From Megamerina dolium (taxonomy: Eukaryota > Arthropoda > Insecta > Diptera > Megamerinidae): DNA of 64,000 nt. The notes under the pieces were generated by a model that was not told the DNA's origin, did no database searches, and was given only the letters and a program-made list of their open reading frames with translations. Positions 52,796 through 63,676 of this stretch are shown here, piece by piece. How positions within the stretch are numbered: position 1 is the first letter of the stretch; each line of letters opens with the position of its first letter. Both the position numbers and the translations under genes were made by a program. Location: positions 75,493,628 to 75,557,627 of the forward strand of contig OY978525.1 of the NCBI GenBank assembly GCA_963854835.1, in the 5' to 3' direction.

Positions 52796-55447
52796 CTTAC
52801 TTACTTATGTGGCCATAACAACCGAATATCGATTTAGGCCGAAAATAACATGCTTCGCCAGCCATCTCTGTTCTTCGCTAGCTGGCGCCAGTTAGAAATT
52901 CCAAGCGCCGTCAGGTTCTCCAGTACTTGGTCTTTCCACCGGAGGTTTGGTCTTCCTCTTCTGCGTCGTCCTCCAGCGGGTTCCGAATATAACACCTTCT
53001 TAGCTGGAGCGTGTTCTTCCATTCGCTCGACATGACCTAGCCAGCGCAGCCGCTGGATTTTGATGCGCTTTACTATGTCAATATCGGCATATAGCTCGTA
53101 CAGCTCATGGTTGTACCTTATTCGGTACTCGCCACCAACGCAAATAGGTCCAAAGATCCTGCGTAGGACCTTTCTCTCGAAAACTCCAAGCATTCGCTCA
53201 TCCGAGATGGAAATTGTCCAGGCTTCAGCGCCATATGTTAGGACAGGCATGATGAGAGACTTGTAGAGTGTAGTTTTCGTTCTTCGAGAGAGGGCTCGAC
53301 TTTTCAATTGCTTACTCAGCCCAAAGTAACACCTGTTAGCAAGAGTTATCCTACGCATGATCTCCAAGCTGACGTCATTACTGCTGTTAATGCTGGTTCC
53401 AAGATAGACAAAGTCACTTACTACTTCAAAAGCGTAGTTGTCAACAGTGACGTGCTGTCCAAGACGCCGGGACTCTTTGTTTGTTGACACTAGATACTTC
53501 GTCTTGCCCTCGTTCACCGTGAGACCCATCCGACGCGACTCTCTTTCCAACTCTGAGAATGCTGCACTGACTGCTCGCGTGTTCATGCCGATTATGTCAA
53601 TATCGTCGGCATACGCCAACAGCATGACACTTTTGTTGAAGATAGTGCCATTATGTCGTAGATCAGCAGCTCGTATTATTTTCTCCATAATAAGATTGAA
53701 GAAGTCGCACGATAACGAATCACCTTGTCTGAAACCCCGTTCGGTATTAAACGGTGCGGAGAGGTCCTTCCCAATTTTCACTGCACAACGAGAGTTATGC
53801 AGTGTCATTCTACAAAGTCGAATGAGCTTTGCAGGAATACCGAACTCAGACATTGTTGCGTAGAGGTAATCCCTTACCGGACTGTCGAAAGCGGCTTTAT
53901 AATCAACAAATAGGTGGTGTGTGTCGATCTGTTTTTCTTGGGTCTTCTCCAGGATTTGGCGCAGTGTGAAAATCTGGTCGATGGTGGATTTACCAGGTCT
54001 GAAGCCACATTGATAAGGTCCAATCAGGTTGCTGAGCATAGGCTTCAACCTTTCACACAGTACGCTCGATAGAACCTTGTATGCGATGCTCAGGAGACTT
54101 ATTCCACGGTAGTTGGCGCAAATTGTGGGGTCTCCTTTTTTATGTACAGGACAGAGAACACTGAGCCTCCAATCATCAGGCATGCTTTCATCCGACCATA
54201 TTCTGCTTATGAGCTGGTGCATGCGGGTGAGCAGCTCATCGCCTCCGGTCTTAAACAACTCGGCAGGCAGGCCATCAGCACCTGCAGCTTTGTTGTTCTT
54301 CAGCCTTAAAATGGCCGTTTCAACCTCGTCATAGTCGGGTGGTGGAACATCAACACCATCATCTGTAATTGGGGTTATCGGGCAATCTCCTCCACTGGCG
54401 GAATTGTTCGTAGCATCGCCATTCAGTAACGTGGAGAAGTGTTCCCTCCATAGGCTCAGTACACTCTGGACATCTGTAACCAGATTCCCATTTCCATCAC
54501 GACAAGAAGAGGCTCCGGGATTTAAACCTCCACTTAGGCGCTTGATCTTTTCGAAGAATTTTCGAGTCTCATTCTTGTCGGTACACATCTCTATTTCCTC
54601 ACACTCACGTCTTTCCAACTCCCTCTTCTTGCGCCTGAAAAGACGTCTCTCTGCACTCCTTTTCTCTCTATACCGCTCCTTAACAGCTCGCGTTGCGCCT
54701 GCACGCAGGGTTCTTCTGTAGGCGGCGTCTTTCTCTGCGGTAGCGTCGCGACACTCCTGATCATACCACTCATTCCTCAGAGGCCGGTAGTAACCGATTA
54801 CCTCCTCGGCAGCAGTAGTCATGGAGTGGGATATATGTGTCCACCGTGCGCATGTATCATCAAGTTGGGGAGTGTTCTGCATAAGCAGATCCGATAGTCG
54901 AGTGGAAAGTGCATCTGCTGTCTCTGGTGATCGCAGCTTACTGACGTCGAGCTTTCTCTGTGTGGGACTTCTCTTGTTATTTGCGACACATAAGCGTGTG
55001 CGCACCTTAGCTGCAACAAGGTAGTGATCCGAGTCGATGTTGGCACCACGGATCGATTTCACGTCCATCACACTGGAAGCATGCCTTCCGTCAATCACCA
55101 CATGATCAATTTGGTTTCTTGTACGATGATCTGGAGACAGCCATGTCGCTTTGTGGATGTCGAGATGCTGGAATCTGGTACCACCAATTACCATGTTTCG
55201 TGCTGCGGCGAAGTCGATCAGCCTCATTCCGTTATCGGAGGTGTTCTGGTGGAGGCTGAATTTTCCGACAGTTGGACCAAAGGTACCTTCCTTGCCCACC
55301 CTGGCATTAAAGTCGCCAAGCACGATTTTGATATCGTGGCGGGGGCAGCGGTCATAAGCTTCTTCGAGGCGCTGAAAGAAGCTCTCCTTGGTCACATTGT
55401 CCTTCTCATCCGTCGGAGCGTGGGCACATATAAGGCTGATGTTGATG
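52796..55447 (-). mobile_element. RTE-like non-LTR retrotransposon, 5'-truncated, ORF open
   Basis: A minus-strand element whose 3' end has a short TAAG tetranucleotide tail (ATTACTTACTTACTTATG on the plus strand at 52791-52808). Its 5' side is cut within the endonuclease and joins a second (TA)n tract. The ORF is open throughout. The fragment at 14565-15512 is a near-identical relative. Confidence 0.88.
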
Positions 55448-55450
55448 ATA
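52834..55450 (-). CDS. RTE-like endonuclease/reverse transcriptase, N-terminally truncated
   Basis: About 870 real residues are open without a stop; the first 60 or so residues of the open frame are translated TA repeat and should be ignored. The endonuclease starts mid-domain at [20 protein letters not shown], with [10 protein letters not shown] and [13 protein letters not shown]. The RT has [76 protein letters not shown] and [13 protein letters not shown] (YADD). The C terminus is [11 protein letters not shown] and [20 protein letters not shown], typical of RTE-type proteins. The lack of an N terminus makes it inactive, but the frame shows recent insertion. Confidence 0.88.
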
Positions 55451-55478
55451 TATTTATATATATATATATATATACATA

Positions 55479-55567
<89 letters not shown>

Positions 55568-55574
55568 ATACATA

Positions 55575-55621
<47 letters not shown>

Positions 55622-55625
55622 CTTT
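55448..55625. repeat. (TA)n microsatellite ending in a T run
   Basis: TA repeats with TTTA and CATA interruptions, then a run of about 25 T. Confidence 0.95.
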
Positions 55626-55639
55626 TTTTAATCACATGA

Positions 55640-57843
55640 TCTATTATAAATGTGGTAATCTTAATAAACCAAATATGTGAAAGTAGTAAAATATTTGAGC
55701 CACCAAAAAAATTTTAAAATTATTGACTTGCATTTTGTTCCCATAACTTTAACTTGCAATATATAGTACGTATAAGTACATATAAGTATGTGACCTCTGT
55801 ATTTTAAATGCTGCTATAAATTTATATTTTAAGTTAACTATGTAGATACGTAAATATGTTCCCAAAAGTTTATCTTTTAATGGAAGTACATGCATTTGTG
55901 ATTTAATTTTGATAAGCGATTTTTTACATGTTTTAACATGTGTAACAATGAAACGTGAAATTAATATTTTTCTTTATACATTAGTAATAAATGTGAAACA
56001 TTTAACTTTTTAATTAATAACAAAAAGCGACTTCATAAATATCATCATCTTTTACTTCACTAAAATCTACCACTAAATTTTAGAATCTACCACAATTTCA
56101 TCTACCTCTAAAAATTATTTTACAGACCAAACACTGTTCGTAATGTCAAACATTAGGTCAAACCAGAGAAGTCCTACTATGGCTTTTGAGCTTATTTCTG
56201 ATTTCAAATATCAGGGTTACTTATCAGAGTTGTAGAATACAGAGATTTAGAAGAGAGCAATGCCATGACCAGGAGTAAAATTTTGTAAATTAACATAGCA
56301 AATTAACATATATTGAAATAAGATCACATAATTCTAATTATATATTTGAATGAATTTTATATATATGTTGAATAGAATTTTTTATGAAGAATTTTTATTA
56401 TTGTCAATATATATGTATGTACATGCGTATGAAGTACCTATAGGTATACTCCATTTACGCAAAGCATATATTGATAAAAATATGCACTTATTATATAACA
56501 TATGAGGTGTTTCACAAAATTATTTACCATTTTTATAACATTAAATTTGATAAAATTTCAGTAATTTTGATAAAGAAGGAAGGCATAAGGCATCGTTTTA
56601 TCGAAGCACCCGATGCCTGGTATCAGTCAATCAGAAATATCAGCAAGTAATATGACTTGTTGAAATTCAATGTAAAGGAACAGAAAAGTATAATGTAAAT
56701 ACGTTATTGTTGCTCTTTGTAGTAACTTCATTTATTTGCATTCCCTGCTTTTTCTCTGTCGTCACACGAAAGAATAGCCAGCTATTATCTGGTATTAAAC
56801 GTTCTCTGGTCAAACATACAAAGGTGTCGCCGAGAAACATTTTTGCCCGTGTAAACGCGAAAACACTATCACATAATCAAACAACAACCATGTCTGCCAG
56901 CAACTGATGTTTTTGCGTTTGTGCTTTTACCAACAATAATAGAAAATAAGATTGCCACCATCAGAGTAGATTTTTGTAGATGTGATGTCACAATACTTCG
57001 GCTTTTGATTATTTTAATGATTGTAACATTTAAAAAAATATTTACAAGTTAATGTAATTAAAATAAAATTAGTAATAATCGAAAATAAAGAATAAACAAA
57101 TGCATGTGAGTTGTTTGACCTTTTATACAAGCAGACGGTTATTGTAACAAAATATTTTCGAATTTTTCTCTTTGATAGATTGCACAAAGCTGTATTTTTA
57201 TTTTCTTCTATACGCTTATTTTAAAATGAGAGCATCAAAATTCCTTTTTTGGATTGCCTTACTTTGTTAATTATATTATATTATATAATATAATTATTAA
57301 TTATATAAACAATGCGGAATAATGAATGAATAATTAAACTCTTGGAAGTAGGTTAGTAGATTAGAGGTAAAATATGATCGCTACCTTAATAATCTGATGT
57401 CCGTGTGCTCTCGTATAATATGCGCATTAATCGTTATTATCAGTGTTGCCTGTTTCGCATTTTTTTTTTTTCCTGGCTTTTTTCTAGCCCTTTCTTATTT
57501 TCCAACTAGCTTTTTGATGATAATCGTCCACACATATAATACAAGCTATTGTATAAATTCAGTGCAACGTTGTGTTACAAAGTGAAGAGATTTTTCTTGT
57601 GAGTCCATCATATTTGTCGCCATTATCTCTTATGTTAAATAGTCAGCTGTGTTGCGCGGAATATTTGTGTCTATTACAGGATATACAAGTAAAAAGTTCG
57701 AGTAAATTGGCTTGCTAACAAAAGATTCGACACGGCTACAGTACCTTTTTATACTGGAATGCAGCCCAGCTCATAAGGATATATATTTTAACAGTAGTTG
57801 ATGAAGAGGAAATAATTACATGTTAGATATAGTCTATGGAATA
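55640..57843. other. Long AT-rich spacer with repeat relics
   Basis: No supported gene. About 56926-57142 is a decayed copy of the TTAA-type MITE (AAATGCATGTGAGTTGTTTG is the clearest part). 57215-57285 shares TTCTTCTATAC(A/G)CTTATTT with 23.8 kb and TTTACTTTGTTAATTAT-like sequence with 13.13 kb. Short frames at 56707 and 57397 show no recognisable family. Confidence 0.5.
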
Positions 57844-57847
57844 ATAT

Positions 57848-58278
57848 TGTAATGAGTATCGATAGTTGGTTACTCATCACTATTGTGACTGACACTATTG
57901 GCAGCATCGAAACGAATGTCAACAAAAAGAAATAAGCGATAACCAGAACAAGCCAACGAGAAAGGAAGAGAAGATAAAGGAAGATTCTGGGGTGTTGCCA
58001 ACAGAGTATAAATAGAGCCAGTGTTGAGAAGTGAAAATCAATTGAATTCCGAACGTGACTGCGCAAACATCTATACAGAGGCAAAAGTTGCTAGTACATT
58101 AAAGTGATATTGTAAATAGTTGATTATAAACAGAGTTGATTGTAAATAGAGTTTATTAAATAAATTGTTGCTGTATATAGTTGTATAAAATAAGTGTTGC
58201 AGTTATTATTAACAGAATCCAGTGATCGAACAAGGTAATTCAAATAGAATTAAATGCTCACAGAATAAAAACTTAACA
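57848..58278 (+). repeat. 5' LTR of the long Gypsy copy
   Basis: TGTAATGAGTATCGATAG to AACTTAACA. It is 7 bp shorter than its partner because AATCTCG-type sequence is missing near 57973; otherwise nearly identical. Confidence 0.95.
58007..58014 (+). promoter_or_regulatory. LTR TATA box
   Basis: TATAAATA in the middle of the LTR, conserved in the other LTR copies (for example 26711, 37160, 39015 and 63401). It probably sets the U3/R start about 30 bp downstream. The start site itself is not determined. Confidence 0.65.
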
Positions 58279-58280
58279 AT

Positions 58281-58298
58281 TGGTGTCAGAAGTGGGAT
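58281..58298 (+). promoter_or_regulatory. Primer binding site
   Basis: TGGTGTCAGAAGTGGGAT begins two bases after the 5' LTR. It starts with TGG as expected for pairing with a tRNA CCA end. A leucine tRNA is the likely primer from memory of similar insect elements; this is unverified. Confidence 0.7.
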
Positions 58299-58307
58299 TC
58301 TGTAAAG

Positions 58308-59594
58308 ATGGTGAAATTGAACAACGTCATCAGGTGCAAAGGCGGAACTGCTGGTGAGGCTGAGGCAAGCTATGGAGGCTAAGGGCATTAATGTAGAAGA
58401 ACATGAGTTCTTTGAGGAAGCCGATATACAAGCAGTTGTGCACGCTGAGGAAGAGAGCAAAATAGATTCGAGTGGTCAACAACAACAGCTACAAGAAAAT
58501 GTGTCTCGCCAAGAAAACATTATGGGAGAATTCCAGAAAACAATTGACTCCAAGCTTCAAGAACATTCGGCTCGTCAAGAACATGTCATCGAAAAACTAC
58601 AAAAGGGAATTGAGATAAGATTTCAGGAAATTCCCGGAGCTATTAATGACAAAGTCACAGAGCTGAAAGAACATGTGGATGATTTGGATGATAAGCTGAA
58701 GGAACATGTAGACAGACATGATGACTTGGAAGAAAAGCTTGAGAAATTAGAGCGCGAACTTAATAAAATAAAAATAAGTGGAGCAACCACATCAGTGATA
58801 AGAGAGTCAACTACAATTAAACTAAAGCCACCAACATTTGACGGAAGCACGCCATTCAATATCTTTAAGCTTCAATTCGAGACAACAGCTTCGAAGAATC
58901 AATGGGATGATAGCGATAAGACTGCTGCTTTAATAGTCGCATTAAAAGGTAATGCTTTCGAAGTGTTACAGATGATTCCAGAGAAAGATCGTGGTAGCTA
59001 CCAATCACTGATGGACACACTCCAGCGGAAATATGGAAATGAATACAAGAGTCAATTACATCGAGTGGAATTGAGATCGCGAGTGCAACGGAGTAATGAG
59101 AGCCTGCAGGAATTCGCTTCTGACATTGAGCGCTTATGTCATCTAGCGTTCTCCGGTAATTCGGAAGAGTTCGTCGAAAAAATAAAAATAGAGGTATTCA
59201 TGATGGCATACGTGATGGAGAGACAAAGCGTACCCTAGTCATGTCACCAAGGAATACTTATGCCGAAACAGTCAGTAGTGCCTTGACGTTTGAAGCCACC
59301 AGTTTGATGTGTCGACCAATGCCACGGGTACGCCAACTAGAAACAGAAACAGCAGATCTGGTTGAAGCAGTGTGTCAGGCATTCAAATCTGTAGTGCAGC
59401 CTGAAGGAAGAACAACAGGTCGACGCGAAAACAAATTTACTGGTAAGTGCTTTATTTGCGACAAACCAGGACACATGGCGCGTGACTGCCGTCTACGACG
59501 AAAGCGATCAAGATCGAATTCTCCAGGAAGACAAAAGAAGGAGAATAAGGTGGATAGCGATCGCTCCACTAACACAAATCCATCGTTAAACTAA
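58308..59594 (+). pseudogene. Gypsy gag of the long copy, two breaks
   Basis: The ATG at 58308 is followed after a few codons by a deletion of about 57 bp relative to 37459 onward. This removes the SAP-like region and changes the frame. The rest is open from 58354: coiled coil, then the capsid-like core KLKPPTFDGSTPFNIFKLQF. A one-base loss near 59203 (VFMMAYVMERQ instead of FIDGIRDGE) breaks it again. The last part (59241-59594) has the zinc knuckle CFICDKPGHMARDC and a basic tail RRKRSRSNSPGRQKKE, ending at TAA 59592. Gag would package RNA; this copy cannot make a normal one. Confidence 0.9.
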
Positions 59595-59627
59595 ATCGAG
59601 TCAGTTCAGCTGGGCGTGAACTGACTC
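59585..59627 (+). promoter_or_regulatory. Putative -1 ribosomal frameshift signal at the gag/pol boundary
   Basis: GTTAAAC (59585-59591) directly precedes the gag stop TAA. A -1 slip enters the pol frame, which is open through this point. Six bases later comes a perfect 11-bp hairpin, GAGTCAGTTCA (59598-59608), an 8-base loop, and TGAACTGACTC (59617-59627). The X XXY YYZ-like site, the spacer and the stem all fit known -1 frameshift signals. Function is inferred. Confidence 0.72.
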
Positions 59628-62600
59628 CAACAGTGGGTTGCCCCATCATTCACATTTCACAACTACAGCGTGTGCCAAGCAGCTTGACTATTGATGGAAA
59701 ATTGGACAATATGGAATTCATGTTAACCCTGAACACTGGTGCATCACATTCTATAATCCAGAGCGATTTGGTAAAGAGGTTTGAGCCTTTAATGGGAATA
59801 AAATTGCGTACAGCAACGGGTGAGGATGCACAAATTCTGGGCAAGATAAAGAAACGAGTATCTATTGGAAATTGGACGTGGGAACATGAATTCATTGTGG
59901 CCGACATAATCGATGACGTAATAATTGGTGTTGATTTTATGATTGACAACGGATTTACGTTAGATTTAAATCAACGGATACTACGTTATGCAAATGTCGA
60001 ATTACCATTGAACATCGGTTACAAACGGAGTGGAAACATCAAACGAGTACTGGCATGTCAACACCAAGAGGTTCCAGCAAAATCAGAAGCGGTGATTTGG
60101 GCACAGGTAAATGCGGATGATGGGACAGGCAAGTTGTGGGTAGTGGAAGCAGATAAAGAAATACCAAATAAAAACATCGTACCTGGTAGGACGTTAGTGG
60201 AACCTAAAGAAAATGGAATAGTACCTGTGCGAATATTAAATCCAACTAATACATCTACAGTTGTGAAGAAAGGAATGGTGATTGGTCATTGCCAGGAAGT
60301 TACTGCCGTAGTAGACTGCGAAAAGGGTTCGTCGATAAAAAGTAGAAGATCAGGAACTGATAGAGCGGAATTAAAAGAGCAGATGGAAGAATGGGCAGGG
60401 GTGCTTACCAACCAGCAAAAAGAAAAGGCTCTACAATTATTGGAGAAGTATAGTTCAATCTTTTCTTCAAATGGAAAAACTGGAGGACGGACAACCATCG
60501 TGAAGCATTACATTGACACCGGTGATTCTAGACCAATTCGTCAAACACCACGACGAGTTCCATTGGCCAAAAGAGACGAAGCCATTAAGCTGATTTCCGA
60601 TATGCAGAAACAAGGTGTTATTGAACCATCAGCGAATCCATGGAGTTCACCAGTTGTGCTGGTAAAGAAGAAGGATGGAAGTACTCGATTCTGTGTGGAT
60701 TACAGAAAGCTAAATGATATTACGAAAAAAGACAGCTATCCACTGCCAAGAATCGATGACACTCTGGACACACTATCTGGTGCGAAGTGGTTCTCAACTC
60801 TTGATTTGCAAAGTGGCTACTGGCAAGTGGAACTTGGTAAGGAAATCAAAGAGAAAACAGCTTTCAGAATTGGAGATGGTCTATGGCAATTTACAGTCAT
60901 GCCATTTGGTTTATGCAATGCGCCAGCTACTTTCGAACGTTTGATGGAGCGTGTACTCAGAGGACTATACTGGAAAACGTGTTTGGTGTACCTCGATGAC
61001 ATTATCGTGATGGGGAAAGATTTTAACGACCACCTGGAAAAGTTGAAAGAAGTATTTGAGCGTATACAATCAGCAGTTGAAAAGTTGAAACAAGTATTTG
61101 AGCGTATACAAACAGCAGGGCTTAAACTGAATATGAAAAAGTGTTCACTCTTCAGGCGAGAAGTTAAATATCTTGGTCATAAAGTAACAACAGAAGGGGT
61201 ACATACCGACGAGGAAAAAGTAGCAGCAGTACAAGAATGGCCTATTCCGTCGAATCTTCACGAGTTAAGGAGCTTCCTAGGCTTATGCACCTACCATAGA
61301 CGATTTGTTCCTGGATTTGCAAACATCGCCAGCAGTCTGCATGAGTTAACAAGAAAGAACAAACCATTTGTATGGGGCGAAGACCAACAGAAAGCATTCG
61401 AACAATTGAAAGAAAGACTCTGTTCAGCACCAGTATTAGCGTATCCAGTACCTGGACAAAAGTTTGTGTTGGACACAGATGCGAGTGGCTATGGAATAGG
61501 TGGTGTGCTCTCTCAGATCATAGATGGGCAAGAAAAAGTAATAGCATACTACAGTAAAATCCTGTCGAAGCCAGAAAGAAACTACTGTGTCACTCGAAGA
61601 GAGTTGCTCGCAATACTGGAATGTGTAAAGTATTTCCATAAATACTTGTACGGCCAGTCATTTCATCTAAGAACTGACCACGCAGCGCTAAGGTGGTTAT
61701 TACAATTTAAAAACCCAGAAGGACAATTGGCGCGCTGGATTGAAAGGCTGCAGAGTTATGATTTTACCATCGAACATCGTAAAGGAGGACATCACGGCAA
61801 CGCGGATGCTCTATCTCGTCGTCCTTGCAAAATGGAATGTAAACATTGTTCTCGAGTGGAGAGCAAGGAGCACATTGTCGACATACGACTTACGAACATA
61901 TTGCCGGAGGAGTCATGGACCACCGAACGAGTGCAAGAAGATCAGCGGAACGACCCAGATCTCGTAAAGATTATGAAATACAAGGAGCAGCGCATACGTC
62001 CAGATCGGCAAGAAATGGCTAATGAGAGTCCAATAGCAAAGGCATACTGGGCGCAGTGGCAAAGCCTGCACTTACGAGACGGATGTTTATTCAGAGCATG
62101 GGAAAGTGAAGATGGAAAAATCACTAATGATCTTCTAGTGGTACCCAAGGCAAGAATAAATGAAGTGATAGCTAAGTATCACAATGCCTCCAGTGGTGGG
62201 CATTTGAGAATCACCAAAACCGTCGAGAAAATAAAGAAACGATTCTATTGGGTTGGATGTCATAACCATGTCGCTGATTGGATTCGGAAGTGTAAGCAAT
62301 GTGCAATGGCCAAAGGTCCCACTAAGAAAAGTCGAGGTAAGATGCACCAACACACCGTGGGTGCTCCATTTGAGCGAATTGCTATGGACATAGCTGGACC
62401 ATTTCCAATAAGCAACGCAGGAAACAAGTATGTTCTGGTGGTTATAGATTACTTCAGTAAATGGCAAGAAGCTAGTACAGTTGCGGATGTATTCGTCAAC
62501 CAATGGATTACTCGTCTTGGTGTACCGATGGAGTTACACTCAGACCAAGGTCGAAATTTCGAATCAGTTGTATTCCAAGAGATATGCCGTATGCTGGGTA

Positions 62601-63196
62601 TATACAAAACTCGTACAACACCTTTGCATCCACAATCTGATGGCATGGTAGAACGATTTAACCGTACCTTGGAGGAATATTTGAGAAAAGTCGTAGATAA
62701 ATACCAAAGAGACTGGGATGTACATATATCAATGTTCCTCATGGCATATAGATGCGCACAACATGATACGACGGCTACTACACCGGCAATGGCAATTTTT
62801 GGAAACGATTTAAGACTGCCAGCTGCTTTAAAATTTGGAGTCGTAACACCAACGAGATCAACCGAAGGTAATTATACTAACGAAAAGCGGGAACAGTTAG
62901 ATGAAGTACATCGGTTCATCAGAGAGCGGTCGCAGATGATAAGCGATAAGATGAAGGCCAGGTATGACTTGAAAGCAAATTCAAAAGGGTTCTATGAAGG
63001 AGAGCTTGTAATGCTTCATAATCCACAACGTAAGAAAGGCCTGTCTCCTAAACTACAGACTCATTGGGAAGGACCATATGAGATTATAGCAAAGATAAAT
63101 GACGTAGTGTATCGTATTCAACGTGCCTGGAATAAAAGAGCAAAGTTTAAAGTAGTGCACTTGGAGCGACTTGCGCCATATCGAGGGGAAGTATAA
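59595..63196 (+). pseudogene. Gypsy pol polyprotein: protease, RT, RNase H, integrase
   Basis: One open frame of about 1200 residues, counted below from the ATG at 59633; entry is probably by -1 frameshifting. Protease has TLNTGASHS, with N where the catalytic D of DTGA belongs. RT (about 290-500): FCVDYRKLNDITKKDSYPLP, LVYLDDIIVMG (YLDD), with a 14-residue tandem duplication just after it. RNase H: LDTDASGYGIGGVL, REL and LRTDHAALRWLL. Integrase: zinc site H-H-CKQC, cores MDIAGPF, HSDQGRNFES and VERFNRTLEEYL, with eight residues missing between FSKW and ASTVADVF. It ends at 63196. No stops, but four lesions suggest it is inactive. Confidence 0.92.
61037..61120 (+). repeat. 42-bp tandem duplication in the RT domain
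   Basis: Two adjacent units beginning GAAAAGTTGAAA, encoding EKLKEVFERIQSAV and EKLKQVFERIQTAG. In frame, so it adds 14 residues behind the YLDD box. Confidence 0.9.
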
Positions 63197-63221
63197 AAAC
63201 TTGTTCGGGACGAACAAGGTT

Positions 63222-63234
63222 AAGAGGAGGGCAG
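63222..63234 (+). promoter_or_regulatory. Polypurine tract
   Basis: AAGAGGAGGGCAG directly before the 3' LTR; the same tract precedes 38849. Expected plus-strand primer site. Confidence 0.75.
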
Positions 63235-63672
63235 TGTAACGAGTATCGATAGTTGGTTACTCATCACTATTGTGACTGACACTATTGGCAGCATCGACAT
63301 GAATGTCAACAAAAAGAAATAAGCGATAACCAGAACAAGCCAACGAGAAAGGAAGAGAAGAATCTCGATAAAGGAAGATTCTGGGGTGTTGCCAACAGAG
63401 TATAAATAGAGCCAGTGTTGAGAAGTGAGAATCAATCGAATTCCGAACGTGACTACGCAAACATCTATACAGAGGCAAAAGTTGCTAGCACATTAAAGTG
63501 TTATTGTAAATAGTTGATTATAAACAGAGTTGATTGTAAATAGAGTTTATTAAATAAATTGTTGCTGTATATAGCTGTATAAAATAAGTGTTGCAGTGAT
63601 TATTAACAGAATCCAGTGATCGAACAAGGTAATTCAAATAGAATTAAACGCTCACAGAATAAAAACGTAACA
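63235..63672 (+). repeat. 3' LTR of the long Gypsy copy
   Basis: TGTAACGAGTATCGATAG to AAAACGTAACA, 438 bp, followed by ATAT. Confidence 0.95.
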
Positions 63673-63676
63673 ATAT

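Larger units (their letters stand above)
57848..63672 (+). mobile_element. Ty3/Gypsy LTR retrotransposon, 5.8-kb copy with both LTRs
   Basis: LTRs 57848-58278 and 63235-63672, flanked by ATAT (57844-57847 and 63673-63676). Order: LTR, PBS, gag, protease, RT, RNase H, integrase, PPT, LTR, which is the Ty3/Gypsy order. There is no env ORF. Five other loci in the window carry the same family. Several coding lesions make it non-autonomous. Confidence 0.95.

Noticed and set aside
52608..52895. Tyr/Ile-repeat ORFs across the TA arrays (also 55024-55680)
   Set aside because: They are translations of the (TA)n microsatellite, not proteins.
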